The notes below the pieces were generated by a model. It was not told where the DNA came from and ran no database searches. It was given only the letters and a program-made list of their open reading frames with translations. Below are positions 24,339 through 35,870 of a stretch of DNA of 64,000 nt, one piece after another (position 1 is the stretch's first letter; the number at the start of each line of letters is the position of its first letter). The translations under genes and the position numbers were made by a program. Source of the DNA: Diogma glabrata (taxonomy: Eukaryota > Arthropoda > Insecta > Diptera > Cylindrotomidae); NCBI GenBank assembly GCA_963693315.1, contig OY856188.1, positions 156,259,034 through 156,323,033 of the forward strand. Reading direction: 5' to 3'.

Positions 24339-26663
24339 ATAGACCGGGAGGCAGCGTTGCCTTTTTTTTAGTATTTGATGCCGATTGAATTAAATTTTTA
24401 TAGATAAATTAATTATTTGTAATGTAGCAAATAGGAGTCAGCCGTCAGACTTGAGGGGGGTGTGGTTGTGGGGGAGTTTTAAGCTGGTAAAAAAATCGAA
24501 TTTAAAAAGTAATTTGATGCCGCTTCAAAATTTGTATGATGCATGTTTGCACCATAACAATTGAAAAAAGTGATCAGCTGATTGGCGGATGGGGAATTAT
24601 AGGTCAGCTCCTCGTATACATCAGTATAAAAATGCAATATAGTCAAGAACTTTCTGGATAGGGTCTTGATGAAACTTTGGCAAATGATCCAGGTTCACTT
24701 GAAAATGGAAGATCTGAATTCATTTTAGACAAAATGGCGTGGGGTCTTCCGAACAACTCTAAGTTTAAATCTTCAATAACTTCTAATCCCGACATATGAT
24801 CTTATGGAAACTTGGTATATAAATTTTTAGTACTGTTTCCAATATTTCTGCATACCAAATTCCGGTTTGATACTTCCGGTTAAAAAGTTTTTTTTCCAGG
24901 TGTTTATCCCTACTGTAGCCTACAATTACCGATCGATTTTCATGAAGCGTTGGTAAAATCTTTCAAGTAACATGAGAAAGATTTTATTAGCTTTTGCAGT
25001 ACATTGGATAAAGGGTTGGGGGTCCACCATACAACAGGTGGTTCTTTCTACAAAGTTTTTTTATGTTTGTTGGGAGCGTAAAACATTCGTTCGGGAATGA
25101 ATTTTGATGACACTTTGGAAAAAGATGCAAATATGTATGACAAGAAACTGATTAGTTTTTGAGCGATAGTGAACAAAGTGATGGGGGGAGGGGGTCCCCC
25201 AAACACCTGTTTTTTTAAAGCTTAATAACATCTGTACCTGATAATCGAATTGGATGAAACTTGGTACATAAACATTTGGTACGGCTCACAACAGTTCTGA
25301 ATCCCAACTTCCGGTTTTTCATTTCCGGTAAAAAATTTTAGCTTGCAATTTTTTGAAGTTTTTTCAGTGCATACAATAATGAAGTGATTATGATGAAACT
25401 TATGAAAAAAGTTTCAATTAGTGAAAAATAATTCTTCTTTTGGGATACATTGATCAAAGTGGTGGGGGGTCTACCATACAACTGCTGACTTTTCCCACTT
25501 GGTTTTTAAAGTTTGTTGGGAGCATACAGACTTCATTCATTAATCAATTTTAGTGACACTTTCAAAAAATATGGAGACTTAAATGACAAAAAACTGATTA
25601 GTTTTTGGACAATATTTAGATAAGTGGTGGGGGGCCTCCCGAACACCTGTTTATTGTGTCACCATTTTTCCAATGTTTGTTGGGACTACCAAAATTTTTT
25701 ACCGGAAATGAAAAACCGGAAATTGGGATGCAGAACTTTTGTAAACCGTACCAAATGTTTTTGTACGAAGTTTCATCCAATTAGATTATCAGGTACAGAT
25801 GTTATTAAGCTTTAAAAAAAAACAGGTGTTTGGGAGTCCCCCCACCACTTTGTTCACTATCGCTCAAAAATCAATCAGTTCCTTGCCTTACATATTTGCA
25901 TCTTTTTCCAAATTTTGATCAAAATTCATTCACAAACGAATGTTGTATGCTCCCAACAAACAAAAACATAGTGGAAAAAACACCTGTTGTACGGTGGACC
26001 CCCCAACCCTTTATCTTATGTACTCCAAAAGCTGACAAAATTTTTCTCATGATACTTGAAAGCTTTTACCAACGCTTCATGGAAATCGATCGGCAATTGT
26101 AGGCTACAGTAGGGATAAACACCTAGAAAAAAACATTTAACCGGAAGTTGGTATGCAGAAATATTGGAAATAGTACAAAAGCTTTCTATAGCAAGCTTCC
26201 ATAAGATCATATGTCGGGATTAGAAGTTATTGAAGATTTAAACTTAGAGGTGTTCGGAAGACCCCACGCCATTTTGTCCAAATTTAAAATGAATTCAGAT
26301 CTTCCATTTTCAAGTGAACCTGGATGATTTGTCAAAGTTTCATCAAGATCCTATGCAGAAAGGTCTTGAATATATTGCATTTTTATACTGATGTATACGA
26401 GGAGCTGACCTATAATCCCCCATCCGCCAATCAGCTGATCACTTTTTTTTCAATTGTCATGGTGTAAACATGCATCATACAAATTTTGAAGCGGCATCAA
26501 ATTACTTTTGGAATACGTTTTTTTACAAGTTTAAAAGTCTCCCACAACCACACCTCCCACTACTTTAGCAGCTGACCGCCAGATTTAGTTAATTAATTAA
26601 AATAAATAAAAATCAACCGGCATCAAATGACTTTTTCATTTGCAACGCTGCCTTCCGGTCTAT
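24339..26663. mobile_element. Foldback-type element, about 1-kb inverted arms
   Basis: Ends ATAGACCGGGAGGCAGCGTTGC (left) and, reverse complemented, ATAGACCGGAAGGCAGCGTTGC (right). The arms 24339-about 25345 and about 25690-26663 are imperfect inverted copies throughout, with runs such as GGTGGGGGG and CAGCTGATC in both. The loop (25346-25689) repeats part of the left arm in tandem. Open frames inside are short shadows. Structure fits a foldback or long-TIR non-autonomous DNA transposon; target duplication is not clear. Confidence 0.8.
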
Positions 26664-26990
26664 AACTATTTAGTGTAACTTTGAAATTGAGTTTTCAACA
26701 AATTCAATTAGTTTAAATTTTATTCAAATCATTCAAATTTATTTATGAGAATTTGAAAGTACAGCTTGCTGGTTCAATCAAAGAATAATATTGCACTATC
26801 GGAATAGACCCATTAATTTCATTTACACTGTCAACAAAATATTTATTCAATTTATTTGCAATAACTAAATTATCAATTTCTACAATACCATTGAAATTTA
26901 TTTCTTTAATTTCATTATTTTGTTTTTTAATACACATGATTGTGTAATGTTTTTCCACATAGTTTTTTGATCAAATAAATTATCTGTTTT
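26664..26990. other. AT-rich stretch, no gene recognised
   Basis: A minus-strand frame of 71 codons (26958-26743, containing VIANKLNKYFVDSVNEI) is reminiscent of the short pre-RT segments of non-LTR elements, but it is too short to assign. Confidence 0.35.
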
Positions 26991-27338
26991 AGGTAGATTT
27001 CATATAAAAATCTACCTGTTGCAATGTGCTTCATCTCGGAATTTCGGAAAAATTTTGGTGCCAAACGACTATATATGCGGAGACGGAAATTTGAATTGTG
27101 AAACAAATAACTTGAAAAAAAAAAATAACAGAACAAAAAACTCAAAAAACACAATTATCACTTTTTTTCCATTTTTTCTGAAAAAATTGTCAAAATTCAA
27201 AAAAAAGTATTTTTCGACACATCTATTACTCAAGACCTTTCCTACAATATACATATTGCCACACTTTTGATGGAGCAAATATTTGAAAATTGTACCGCAA
27301 AAATTATGCTTGCGTATTTATATATAGAAGATTGATAC
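26991..27338. repeat. TAGGTAGATTT repeat unit, copy 3, without (TA)n
   Basis: Same hairpin start (26993-27020), TCTCGGAATTTCGG and GGAGACGGAAA landmarks as copies 1 and 2. The right part differs: no TA microsatellite, but a block with CATATTGCCACACTTTTGATGG that recurs at 32100-32266. The right edge touches the Helitron end at 27339. Confidence 0.65.
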
Positions 27339-27415
27339 TAGCGGGACCCAGCGTGCTTTCCTACGCCTATTAATAAATTTTGTGTGTATACATTTTATTG
27401 ACGTAGTAGCAATAA

Positions 27416-29150
27416 TTACTTTGGTCTGAAAGACCTAAGTATTACATTCAAGAGCTCAAAGTGAAATTCTTACCCCTACTTTTTTTGGCATTTCTCGACG
27501 TTTTAGGACCTTCTGATTCTACAAAAGCAAAAAAACAAAATGTATGTCTGTCTGTAGGCCGTCCGGCCGTCCGTCATTACCTACGCTGCAGGGAAAACCG
27601 GTGTAGGGATTTCAAAAAATTTTTTTTTCTCAAAATAGGTATACACAAGGGACAGGTCCGAAAGGACGCTGTATTCGATCACTGTACCGGAAGTGTGTCG
27701 AAAAAATCATTATGTGTGTCAAAAACAGCAAATTTTCATATTTTTGGCTTAAAAAACATTCATTTTAAGTGAACGAGTAGGAACATTGAATTTGGAGAAA
27801 TCTTGATACTCGAGATTGGTATGTGAGACCAAAAACTAGATTATTGCATTATAAGTTTGTCCAAAAAATTATTATTATTGAGAATTATGGCATTATAAGT
27901 TTGTCAAAAAAATGTTATCAAGTGTGTCAAAAGAAAGATTTTTATTTATTTTTCTACCCAATTTTTTGGAAAAAAATAAAATTGTTTGTTTGAAATGAAA
28001 TTTTATTATTATTATTGAGAATTATGGCATTATAAGTTTGTCAAAAATATGTTGTCAAGTGTGTCAAAAGAGAGATTTTTATTTATTTTTTACCCAATTT
28101 TTTGGAAAAAAATAAAATGGTTTGTTTAAAATCAAATTTTATTATTATTATTGAGAATTATGGCATTATACATTATGGGTTTGTCAAAAAAATGTTGTCA
28201 AGTGTGTCAAATGATTTTTATTTAGTTTTTTACCCAATTTTTGGAAAAAAATAAAATTCTTTGTTTGAAATGAAATTTTATTATTATTATTGAGAATTAA
28301 GGCATTATAAGTTTGTCAAAAAATGTTGTCAAGTGTGTCAACAGAAAAGGTTTTTATTTATTTTTTACCCAATTTTTTTAGAAAAAAATAAAATTAAAGT
28401 TTGTATGACATGATATTTTATTATTATTATAGAGAATTATGGCATTATAAGTTTGTCAAAAAATAATGTCAAGTGTGTCAAAAAATGATTTCATTTATTT
28501 TTTTGGCCAATTTTTTTGGAAAAAAAAATGTAGCGGTTTTTATGACGTAAATGTAGTTGAAATTGGAATTGGACATGGAAATTTTTGAATTTGTTATAGT
28601 TTTTGAAATATTTTTGGAATTTTGAAAAAGTTTGTATTCTTGATTTTGTAATAATTTTTGCAATATTTTTAGAATTTCGGGAAAAGTTTTAATTTTTGAT
28701 TTTGTAATAATTTTTGCAATATTTTTAGAATTTTGGAAAAAGTTTGAATTTTTAAGAATTTTTGAAATATTATTGAAATTTAGAAAAAGTTTAAATATTT
28801 GATTTTATTCTAATTTTTGGAATATTTTTGGTATTTCGAAAAAGTTTGATTTTATTTAATTTAACAATATTTTTGGAATTTTGATTATAATTTTCCGGCA
28901 ACGTATTGATGTTTCGTGTTAGTTTTGTAATAAATTGTTAAACAGAGATAAAAAATACTTGTACTGTAACAAAGAGTTATGTTTAATAAAAAATACTTGT
29001 ACTGTAACAAAGAGTTATGTTTGATATACATCGCTGCCCAAAACTAAAAACCATGCCCTCTAAAAGTTTTTGCCGAAAACTATATACAAATCCTTAACCC
29101 AGACCGAAGTCTTGATATCTCAGAGCGGTGAGATTTCAGCCCCTCCACAT
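27416..29150 (-). mobile_element. Unclassified ACTTCGG repeat, copy 2 (about 1.74 kb)
   Basis: Minus-oriented relative to copies 1 and 3, with the same end motifs (ACTTTGGTCTGAAAGACC at 27418; CAGACCGAAGTCTTGATATC at 29099). It contains five tandem units of about 138 bp at 27865-28500, built on TTATTGAGAATTATGGCATT and TTGTCAAGTGTGTCAA, and about six AATTTTTGAAATATTTTT-type units at 28555-28870. It is inserted into the Helitron. Comparison with the uninterrupted copy at about 7690 places the junctions at 27416 and 29150 to within a few T residues. No coding sequence. Confidence 0.8.
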
Positions 29151-30453
29151 TTTCAAAGAGGGTTAATGAGAAAGGATCTAATTTTTTTAAAAATATGAAT
29201 GTAAAATGATCAGCACTCTAGTTGATCAGTAGAATATAAAAAAAATAGTATTATATATAAAACAAAGGACATATAAAAAAATACGCGATTAAATAAGTTT
29301 TCTGGTGTGTAAGGTTTCAGGTGTGTCTCTATATAGAACATTATACAGAACAAAAATGGATTCACGAATTTTCAAAGTGTTCATGCGGCTTAATATACGC
29401 TTTCTTTACCAGTAGGTTACTAAAAACGTGGCAAACAGTTTTGATCGTTATGTCATTTTATGGTCAGCAAGGGCAGTAAGATAGCAGCATTATATTCGAT
29501 GAAGGTATAGAAGAAGTGATGCAAAAAAGGAATAGAACAAGTGATGCAAAAAAAATCAAAATTATTTGGAAGTTTTTGTATTAGAATTCAAAGGATGTTA
29601 ATTCATAGGATGAGAAATGTTTCTATTTAGTCAACATCTTAAGTCATTATTGATTGATCGCAAATCAATGCGAAACTAATATCTTACACACGGTCAATAT
29701 ATTGGCATATATGTTCTATATAAAGACAACATTAATGGAATATTAATTTTTGGGCGATTTTGTGAGTAATTATTGCTCAAAGTAATTATTGAAAGTATTA
29801 TTCTGTATAATAAGTAATTATTGTGGGGATTGAACTCACACTCATCAGAGAGATCATAGTTCAAAGCCATCTTACAGACTCAGTCACAGTGTATGAAACA
29901 ACAATGAAACATATTTTAATTTTCATGTTCAGATGATTTCTAAATTGAAACTTCATCATCTCATATTTATTTAAATTGAATTCTTCATCTGTGATTATAC
30001 AATTGTAAATTGTATTTATTCCCGACACAAAACACACAAAAACTGTTTTCAGAAGTTTTTCTGAGAGAAAATAAAAAATGCTTTAAAATTGCAAAATTCA
30101 TGTGAATTAAAATAATTACTTTAAGCTTAATCACTCTAAAAATCTCTCAAAACATTATTTATTTTACATCAAATAGTGTAAAACTTTTGTTTATTTAACA
30201 TTATACCCGTCGCATATTGTCGGTATCTCAAAAGAAAGGAAATTCAAGAAAGCTCGTTTTTATAACAGCCGTGCTCGATTTGACTGAAGCATTTGAAACA
30301 ACGAAAAATTTAATGCAACTGTTGTTGTTTTTTCAGTTGTTACAGTCAAACTAAACGTACCTAACATTCAATTTACATTGTGTCATTTTTATTACAACAA
30401 TTATCTATTTTAATAAGAAAAAAATTTCAAAATGTCGTTTTAATTCTATTTCT

Positions 30454-30780
30454 TTATTCGTGCGCTGGGTGGTGTGGGTGTGTTTTTCCGTCTAGATGCG
30501 TACACGAATAAATCAAAAGGTATTCCGGATCAGAAGGTTGTCCAGATGTGAGAAGTAAGGATTCTCCAAATCTATTTAGTCCACATCCTTGCAACAATTG
30601 TCCTTGTGCTTTGTTGAGGGTCATGGCAAAAGCGAGTCGCACTGAAAACTAAACGTTTGAATTCAAATGCCATATCTGTTGGGATCATTGAAATGCGTAG
30701 CAACAGTACATCTTCCCCTTTGAATTTTCCATTCAAAATTGTAGCTTAAATGATATTGTTCATCATCTTTTTCAGCTAAA
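30454..30780 (-). pseudogene. Helitron helicase (Pif1-like) C-terminal remnant
   Basis: The open frame 30642-30454 begins RLAFAMTLNKAQGQ, the near-invariant helicase motif of Helitron Rep/Hel proteins. Upstream, in another frame, come GEDVLLLRI, IPTDMAFEFKRL, the segment that normally precedes it. Downstream the expected SHGQLYVALSR box is degraded, though PEYLLIY remains. The family unwinds DNA during rolling-circle transposition. Frameshifts and the missing Rep domain show this is a fossil. Confidence 0.82.
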
Positions 30781-30790
30781 ATTTCAAAAA

Positions 30791-31254
30791 ATTTGTGCTA
30801 TTTCAAAATATTTGGCATATTTTTTAATAAAATGTGTTGTGTAGTTGGAATTACAATATATCTCACAACAACACATAAAACCCTTTAAGACCTAAGTTCC
30901 ACAGCATCATGTTTTTTAAGATGATGGATGCAAATTTCTTATTCTTTGGTTTTTATGTTCTTTTTAGAGAATGGAAACTAAATAATAAATCCTTTCACAT
31001 AATAATAAACGACATAGGGCAATATTTAATGATAAAATGGGTGGAAATAAAAATAAAATACTTTTTTTTTTTCAAATTTGTAGGAGTAAAGCTAAATTGG
31101 GTTACCAATTATCCTTATAGTGCTAGAAGCATATACCAAGATCATTTAAAACATGGTTTTGCTCAAGGATTAAACCCGGCATATTTAATAGTTATATGGA
31201 AGCTCATTTCTTCGAGCAAACGAACATTTAATTTTTTAAAAATATATAAAAAAA
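30791..31254 (+). other. Unassigned stretch with a 124-codon frame
   Basis: A plus-strand frame at 30909-31283 has no family resemblance that I recognise. A pyrimidine run (31063-31075) and CAAATTTGTAG ending at about 31084 look like a splice acceptor before VKLNWVTNYPYSARSIYQ. The 3' end overlaps LINE-derived sequence. A captured exon or chance frame are both possible. Confidence 0.25.
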
Positions 31255-31345
31255 TAAAAAATTTGCGTTCATCAATACCTTAGAAAGCATGTTGTTGTGG
31301 GACCTTATTCTTCAAAGGTTGTTATGAGTTGTTGTTGTTTATTTA
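31255..31345 (+). mobile_element. 3' terminal fragment of the LINE family (copy B)
   Basis: CGTTCATCAATACCTTAGAA and TGTTGTTGTGGGACCTT match the 3' region of copies A (about 1655) and C (about 50565). Confidence 0.6.
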
Positions 31346-31349
31346 AAAA

Positions 31350-31565
31350 AATAGCGTGTCATCATCAAAGAATATTCTATAACTAAGACTAAGGGTGCTA
31401 TCGTTGATAGAAAAAAGTTCATCCGCCAACATCCCTAAGATATCACTTGGGCTAGTGATATCTCACTGCTATTGCCAGTGGTGTACGATATCTCAAGCTA
31501 ACTGATATGCAAATAGCAGGGACCTAAGTACGCGGGGTTGTCACACCCATAGATCAAAAATTTTA
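31350..31565 (-). mobile_element. 5' UTR fragment of the LINE family, inverted
   Basis: The reverse complement reads GGGTGTGACAACCCCGCGTAC, GCAATAGCAGTGAGATATC and GATAGCACCCT, matching 48597-48742 and continuing at 50217. It is uninterrupted here and so serves as the empty site for the element nested at 48743-50216. Confidence 0.8.
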
Positions 31566-32057
31566 TATGCATAGTTAAATTTGCAAATTATTATTGCATA
31601 CGTGTTGCCAGCTAAGTTCCATCATTTTTAATTAGTTTGTCAATTATGATAGGATTGCTATCCGTGTTTGATCAGCTATGTTTCTTTTTATAGTATTAGT
31701 GCGGCTCCCATTTTGTAATTTTTAGATTTAAATCGATATAATCGATAATATCAACTATCATCACTTATTTTTAGGAATATGTTTTACATACAGTTGCAAA
31801 CCAACAACATATTTGGTGTAGATGAGAAAATTTGTAAAATCATGACGTTGAAACATAAGTTAGTAGTAACATTAGATCAACTAAAGATAAAACACATGAT
31901 AATGTCGGTGTTTATGAACTATCTTGTGGTGATTACTTTAAAAATATTATATGGGCAGACGCGTTAGTGTTTGAAGAAACGCTTTAAGGAACATTCTGGA
32001 TACATTAAAACAAACCAACCAAATAAAGCCCCAATAGCAAAACATGTTTTGGAAAAT

Positions 32058-32088
<31 letters not shown>

Positions 32089-32099
32089 TAAATATTCAA
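31566..32099. other. AT-rich stretch, no gene recognised
   Basis: Short open frames only. A simple (AAAT)n run is seen at 32058-32090. Confidence 0.4.
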
Positions 32100-32266
32100 A
32101 AAACACAACTATCACATTTTCAAAATTCAAAAATAAATATTTTTCGGCACATCTACTACTCAACACCTTTCCTCCGATTAACATATTGCCACACTTTTGA
32201 TGGAGAAAATATTTTAAAATTGTACCGCAAAAATATTGCTTATGTATTTATGTATAGATAGATATA
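32100..32266. repeat. Right-hand fragment of the TAGGTAGATTT repeat (copy 3 type)
   Basis: CATATTGCCACACTTTTGATGG and TTGTACCGCAAAAAT match 27190-27330. The fragment ends where the mariner begins. Confidence 0.6.
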
Positions 32267-33490
32267 ACAGGTCGTTCAATAAGTCCGTAGGATAAGTAAG
32301 AAAAAAACAACATTTTGACAAAACTCGATTTTTTTATTCAACATAGTTGCCTTCGAGGGGATACAACGAGTATAGCGATTTTCCAACTTTTATAGTACGA
32401 TTTCTCTTTCTCGTCAAAATAGGCCTCAGTTTCAGCGATTACTTCATCATTGGACTTAAATTTCTTTCCAGCAAGCATTCTCTTGAGATCTGAAAACAGG
32501 AAAAAGTCGCTGGGGGCTAAATCTGGAGAATATTGTGGGTGGGTAAGCAATTCAAAGCCCAATTCATTCAATTTTGCCATCGTTTTCATCGATCTGTGAC
32601 ACGGTGCATTATCTTGGTGAAACAACACTTTTTTCTTATGCAAATCAATCGATCCAAAAGTTCTGAGTAATACTCGCTGTTGATGGTGGTTCTTTTTTGG
32701 AGATAGTCGATGAATATTATTCCGTTCGTATCCCAAAATACAGACGCCATCACCTTACCGGCCGACTGTTGCGTCTTTGCTCGCTTTGGATTCGGTTCGT
32801 CGACTGCTGTCCACTCAGCTGACTGTCTTTTGGATTCTGGTGTGTAATTGTGAAGCCATGTCTCATCCATTGTCACATATCTACGATAGAATTCCCTTTT
32901 ATTGCGGTTTAACAGTGCCAAAGACTCCTCCAAAGCATCGATTCGTTGTTGTTTTTGGTCGACTGTGAGCTCACGCGGCACCCAATTTGCACAGAGCTTT
33001 CGCATACCCAAATGTTCATGTAAAATGGTAAAAACACTACCATCTGCTACTTTTACAATGTCAGCTATTTCGTGCACCTTCAATTTTCGATCGTTCATAA
33101 CCAATTTGTGGATTTTTTTTATGTTTTCTGGAATAACAGCCTCATTTTGGCGTCCACTGCGCTCTGCATCTTTTGTGCTGGTACGACCACATTTAAATTC
33201 AGCCATCCACTTCTCTACCATTTGTCTCGATGGAGCAGAGTTTGGATAATGTTTATCAAGCCATTGTTTGGTCTCCACTGTATTTTTTTCATCAAAAAGT
33301 AATGCTTTATTAAAATTCGAAATTCACTATTTTCCATTTTTTTTCAAAAACAAAAGTTGCTTCACACAAAATGCTATAACTCACGAATAAATAGTCAGAT
33401 TGCTGTCAAATTAGTAATTAATAATTTTTAGACGAGAGCGCAATAAAAAACACGTCTGTTCAACTCATCGATATCCTACCGATTCGGACA
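32267..33490 (-). mobile_element. Mariner transposon (irritans-type), inactive
   Basis: The left end ACAGGTCGTTCAATAAGTCC follows a TA (32265-32266), and a transposase pseudogene fills the interior on the minus strand. At the right end only TATCCTACCGATT (about 33471-33483) still resembles the complement of the left TIR, so that TIR has decayed and the exact end is uncertain. Length about 1.2 kb is near the usual 1.3 kb. Confidence 0.88.
32334..33337 (-). pseudogene. Mariner transposase, frameshifted
   Basis: The natural start is ATG at 33337 (MENSEFRILIKHYF). A shift in an A-run near 33285 moves the frame before VETKQWLDKHYPNSAPS. The helix-turn-helix region follows (IKKIHKLVMNDRKLKVHEIA), then WVPRELT, the first catalytic Asp in YVTMDETWLHNYTPES, and AGKVMASVFWD. 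A second shift near 32655 precedes LFHQDNAPCH (second Asp) and YSPDLAPSDFFLFSDLK (third Asp), giving the mariner D,D34D triad. A third shift lies close to the C-terminus, with the remnant EGNYVE and stop at 32334. All catalytic residues are retained but the frame is broken at least three times. The irritans subfamily is inferred from overall resemblance. Confidence 0.92.
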
Positions 33491-33509
33491 GACACCGAAG
33501 TCTCTCAAT

Positions 33510-33546
33510 AGGGTACCGTTTTTACTTTTTCAAAGTACGGAACCCT
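33510..33546. repeat. Small hairpin AGGGTACCG...CGGAACCCT
   Basis: A 37-base inverted repeat whose arms are AGGGTACCGT and ACGGAACCCT. Motifs of this kind recur as short dispersed repeats in insect genomes; no family can be fixed. Confidence 0.45.
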
Positions 33547-34430
33547 AAAAATCGCCTGCCTTACACCCGATTTTTGAATCGTGAAATTGCATTTTCATCC
33601 TTAAGTTAGACGCGCGTGAAATCGATGCTTTTTGGTCTAGTAACACAAATTACTACTATCTTCTTTATTAGTTGAATCTAAGCACAAACACTAAAGGTTT
33701 ACCATACCAAACCAAACACAAATTGTTAATGTACCAAATATGATATGTCTGCCACATATTTTCAAGCACTGTTCTATAATTTAGAGTACAAAAAATGGAG
33801 ATCAATTTAGTGTGCGTTAGGTTGTTTGAGCGATAACTACTGCATTATTTATGTTTTAAAATTTTATTTTGGGAAATGTGGTATTTTATTATATCCACGA
33901 CCACTACAAAATATATGCTTTCCACACGTATGTCTTCCATTGTAATGTTTTACATTCTCTCACTTGATATAGAATGTAACGCAATCGTTACATTCTACAA
34001 CAGTTCTATAGTTTATTAAATATTCCTCTAACAAAATAAAAACTTAACATTTGTTGGTATAGTAATATCAAAAGGTTAAAACGAGAACAATACATATCTA
34101 AAATATAAAATAAAAAATTTAACATTTGCCATTATGGCAATTGTTTTGTTTTTCTATGCTGTCTATGATGTTTTTCAATACGGTGATAAAAACTTTAGCA
34201 GGCAAACTGTCTATCTTCCATTGTAATTGTATTCATTCCACAACTAGTGAATTTGATTAAAATTCTTTAACAGTTCTATAGTTTATTAAATATTCCCCTA
34301 ACAAATTAAACAACAAACTTGTTTTGTTTTTCGCTATCTTTGATGTATTTATTTCAATATGGCGATACAAATTTTTGCATGAAAACTAGAAATTATTCGA
34401 AATATTTTGCAGTCTTGGATAAAATAGCAT
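33547..34430. other. AT-rich stretch, local duplication, no gene
   Basis: ACAGTTCTATAGTTTATTAAATATTCC occurs at about 34001 and again at about 34270, indicating a partial direct duplication. No gene recognised. Confidence 0.45.
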
Positions 34431-34548
34431 CTTGTATTCGCATATAATGATGGCAATTCTTCACTCGGATGATTCCCTTCACTCGCTTCGCTCGTTTCGT
34501 GAAACTTCATCCTCGTGAAGAATTGCCACCATTCTAAGCTCATACAAG
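34431..34548. repeat. Short hairpin MITE-like element
   Basis: The left CTTGTATTCGC...TGGCAATTCTTCAC is matched by the reverse complement of the right end (CTTGTATGAGC...TGGCAATTCTTCAC), giving arms of about 40 bp. The loop contains TTCACTCGCTTCGCTCG. Length 118 bp; target duplication not evident. Confidence 0.6.
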
Positions 34549-35730
34549 AATTTACTATTATAAAACTTTAATATAGAATTTTTGGCTATATTTTTCCGTT
34601 ATTTATTGGAATTTCATTTTATTTTAATTCTCATATTCTAATAACATGAATCGCAGTGGGTTTCAACTATGCTTTGCTTGTTAGTAAGTTAAATGAATAA
34701 TAAACTTGAGCTGCAATTAATTCACTTTCACTGCATTTGTGTATAAAATATTGAATAAATTATGAAAATTTGAAATGAAAAATAAATCAAATATTATGAA
34801 TTCAAAATATGGATATTGACAACCATGGTGTGGTTTTTGTTCTAACTACCTCGTTGTTGAAACGACAAGATAATGAAAACGTGCAGTTACAAAAATCACA
34901 ACGGCAAAACACATTCCATAAAGTTTAACTTTGGAGTAGAAATACAAATATTATAATATTTCCAACTTATCGCTTTCTTAATTCGCTTTTCATTGGCATA
35001 TATTTTTCTATAAAATTTTTTAAGTGTTTTCATTGCATGTATTTTATGTTATTCGAAATTGATATCACCATATGTATACTGCAGTAATAAGCGAAATTAT
35101 TTTACATGAAATTTCAACCATATGTGCAGTAAAACTATTAAAAAGGAAGGAAAAATTCACAAAATGAAATATGAGAAACGAAAAAGAAAATATTAGTAAC
35201 TTTTCCATAATATAATCTAAAGCAATTTATTAAAACGTAATAAATATATTTGAAGATTCTTATAAAGTTTTTCTATTATTTTTTCAGGTTTATTGAAATT
35301 TTTTAAAACATTATTCTTTTGTAAGTAATAATAAGCAGAAAATTTATACAATTTTTACGGTTTTTGTTATTATAGTTTTGTTTCTTAACTTTTATTTAAA
35401 AGAAAAACTCTTATGGTTATAAAAAGTAAACGGTTAAACTTTCTGTAGGTCTATTTATAATTAGTAGTTGAATTTACGGCTTTTATAAAAAAAATATTGA
35501 AAACATGCTTATACTGTTAGTTTTTAATTTTTGCTCACAACAAAATTCAACCAATTCAAACAGTATCAGAAACGAGATAGTGGTTGACTAAACATTTTTT
35601 AATGGAATATTAAAACAAATCACTAACCCTATCTATAACGTTTCATTTAACATCATCTTGATGTTTGTTAGAAATGCTAAATCGGTACCCAAAATTCTGA
35701 GAGGCCTAACCATAATGTTTTTATAACAAT
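34549..35730. other. AT-rich stretch, no gene recognised
   Basis: No open frame with recognisable similarity and no obvious repeat. Confidence 0.45.
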
Positions 35731-35870
35731 AAAAATAGTACATTATGATGCTAGGACGTAAAGCTAAAGATTTTGGACGGATGTGGAGTTTGCAAATCGA
35801 GGCGCTAGCCGAGATTTGCACCCACATTAAGTCCAAAATAGCTTACGTCCGTGCATCATATACTATTTTT
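35731..35870. repeat. Short hairpin MITE-like element
   Basis: Nearly the whole 140 bp folds on itself: AAAAATAGTA...GATGC...GGACGTAA...TTTGCAAATC pairs with GATTTGCA...TTACGTCC...GCATCAT...TACTATTTTT. The centre is GGCGCTAGCC. Confidence 0.65.

Larger units (their letters stand above)
27339..30790 (-). mobile_element. Helitron relic (copy 2) with nested repeat
   Basis: The minus-strand 3' end is CTAG (27342-27339) followed by T, with a decayed hairpin (about 27368-27351) upstream, matching the better-preserved end at 7613. A helicase-domain remnant on the same strand lies at 30454-30780, as expected upstream of the 3' end. The relic is interrupted by an unclassified repeat (27416-29150): sequence on both sides rejoins into the uninterrupted copy at 7643-7790. 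That all of 29240-30454 belongs to the Helitron is inference; its 5' end is not identified. Confidence 0.55.

Noticed and set aside
27865..28500. 138-bp tandem units as a possible CRISPR-like array
   Set aside because: Adjacent units are near-identical throughout, with no unique spacers. It is a minisatellite inside a transposable element.
32777..33302. Plus-strand frames over the mariner
   Set aside because: They are shadows of the minus-strand transposase.
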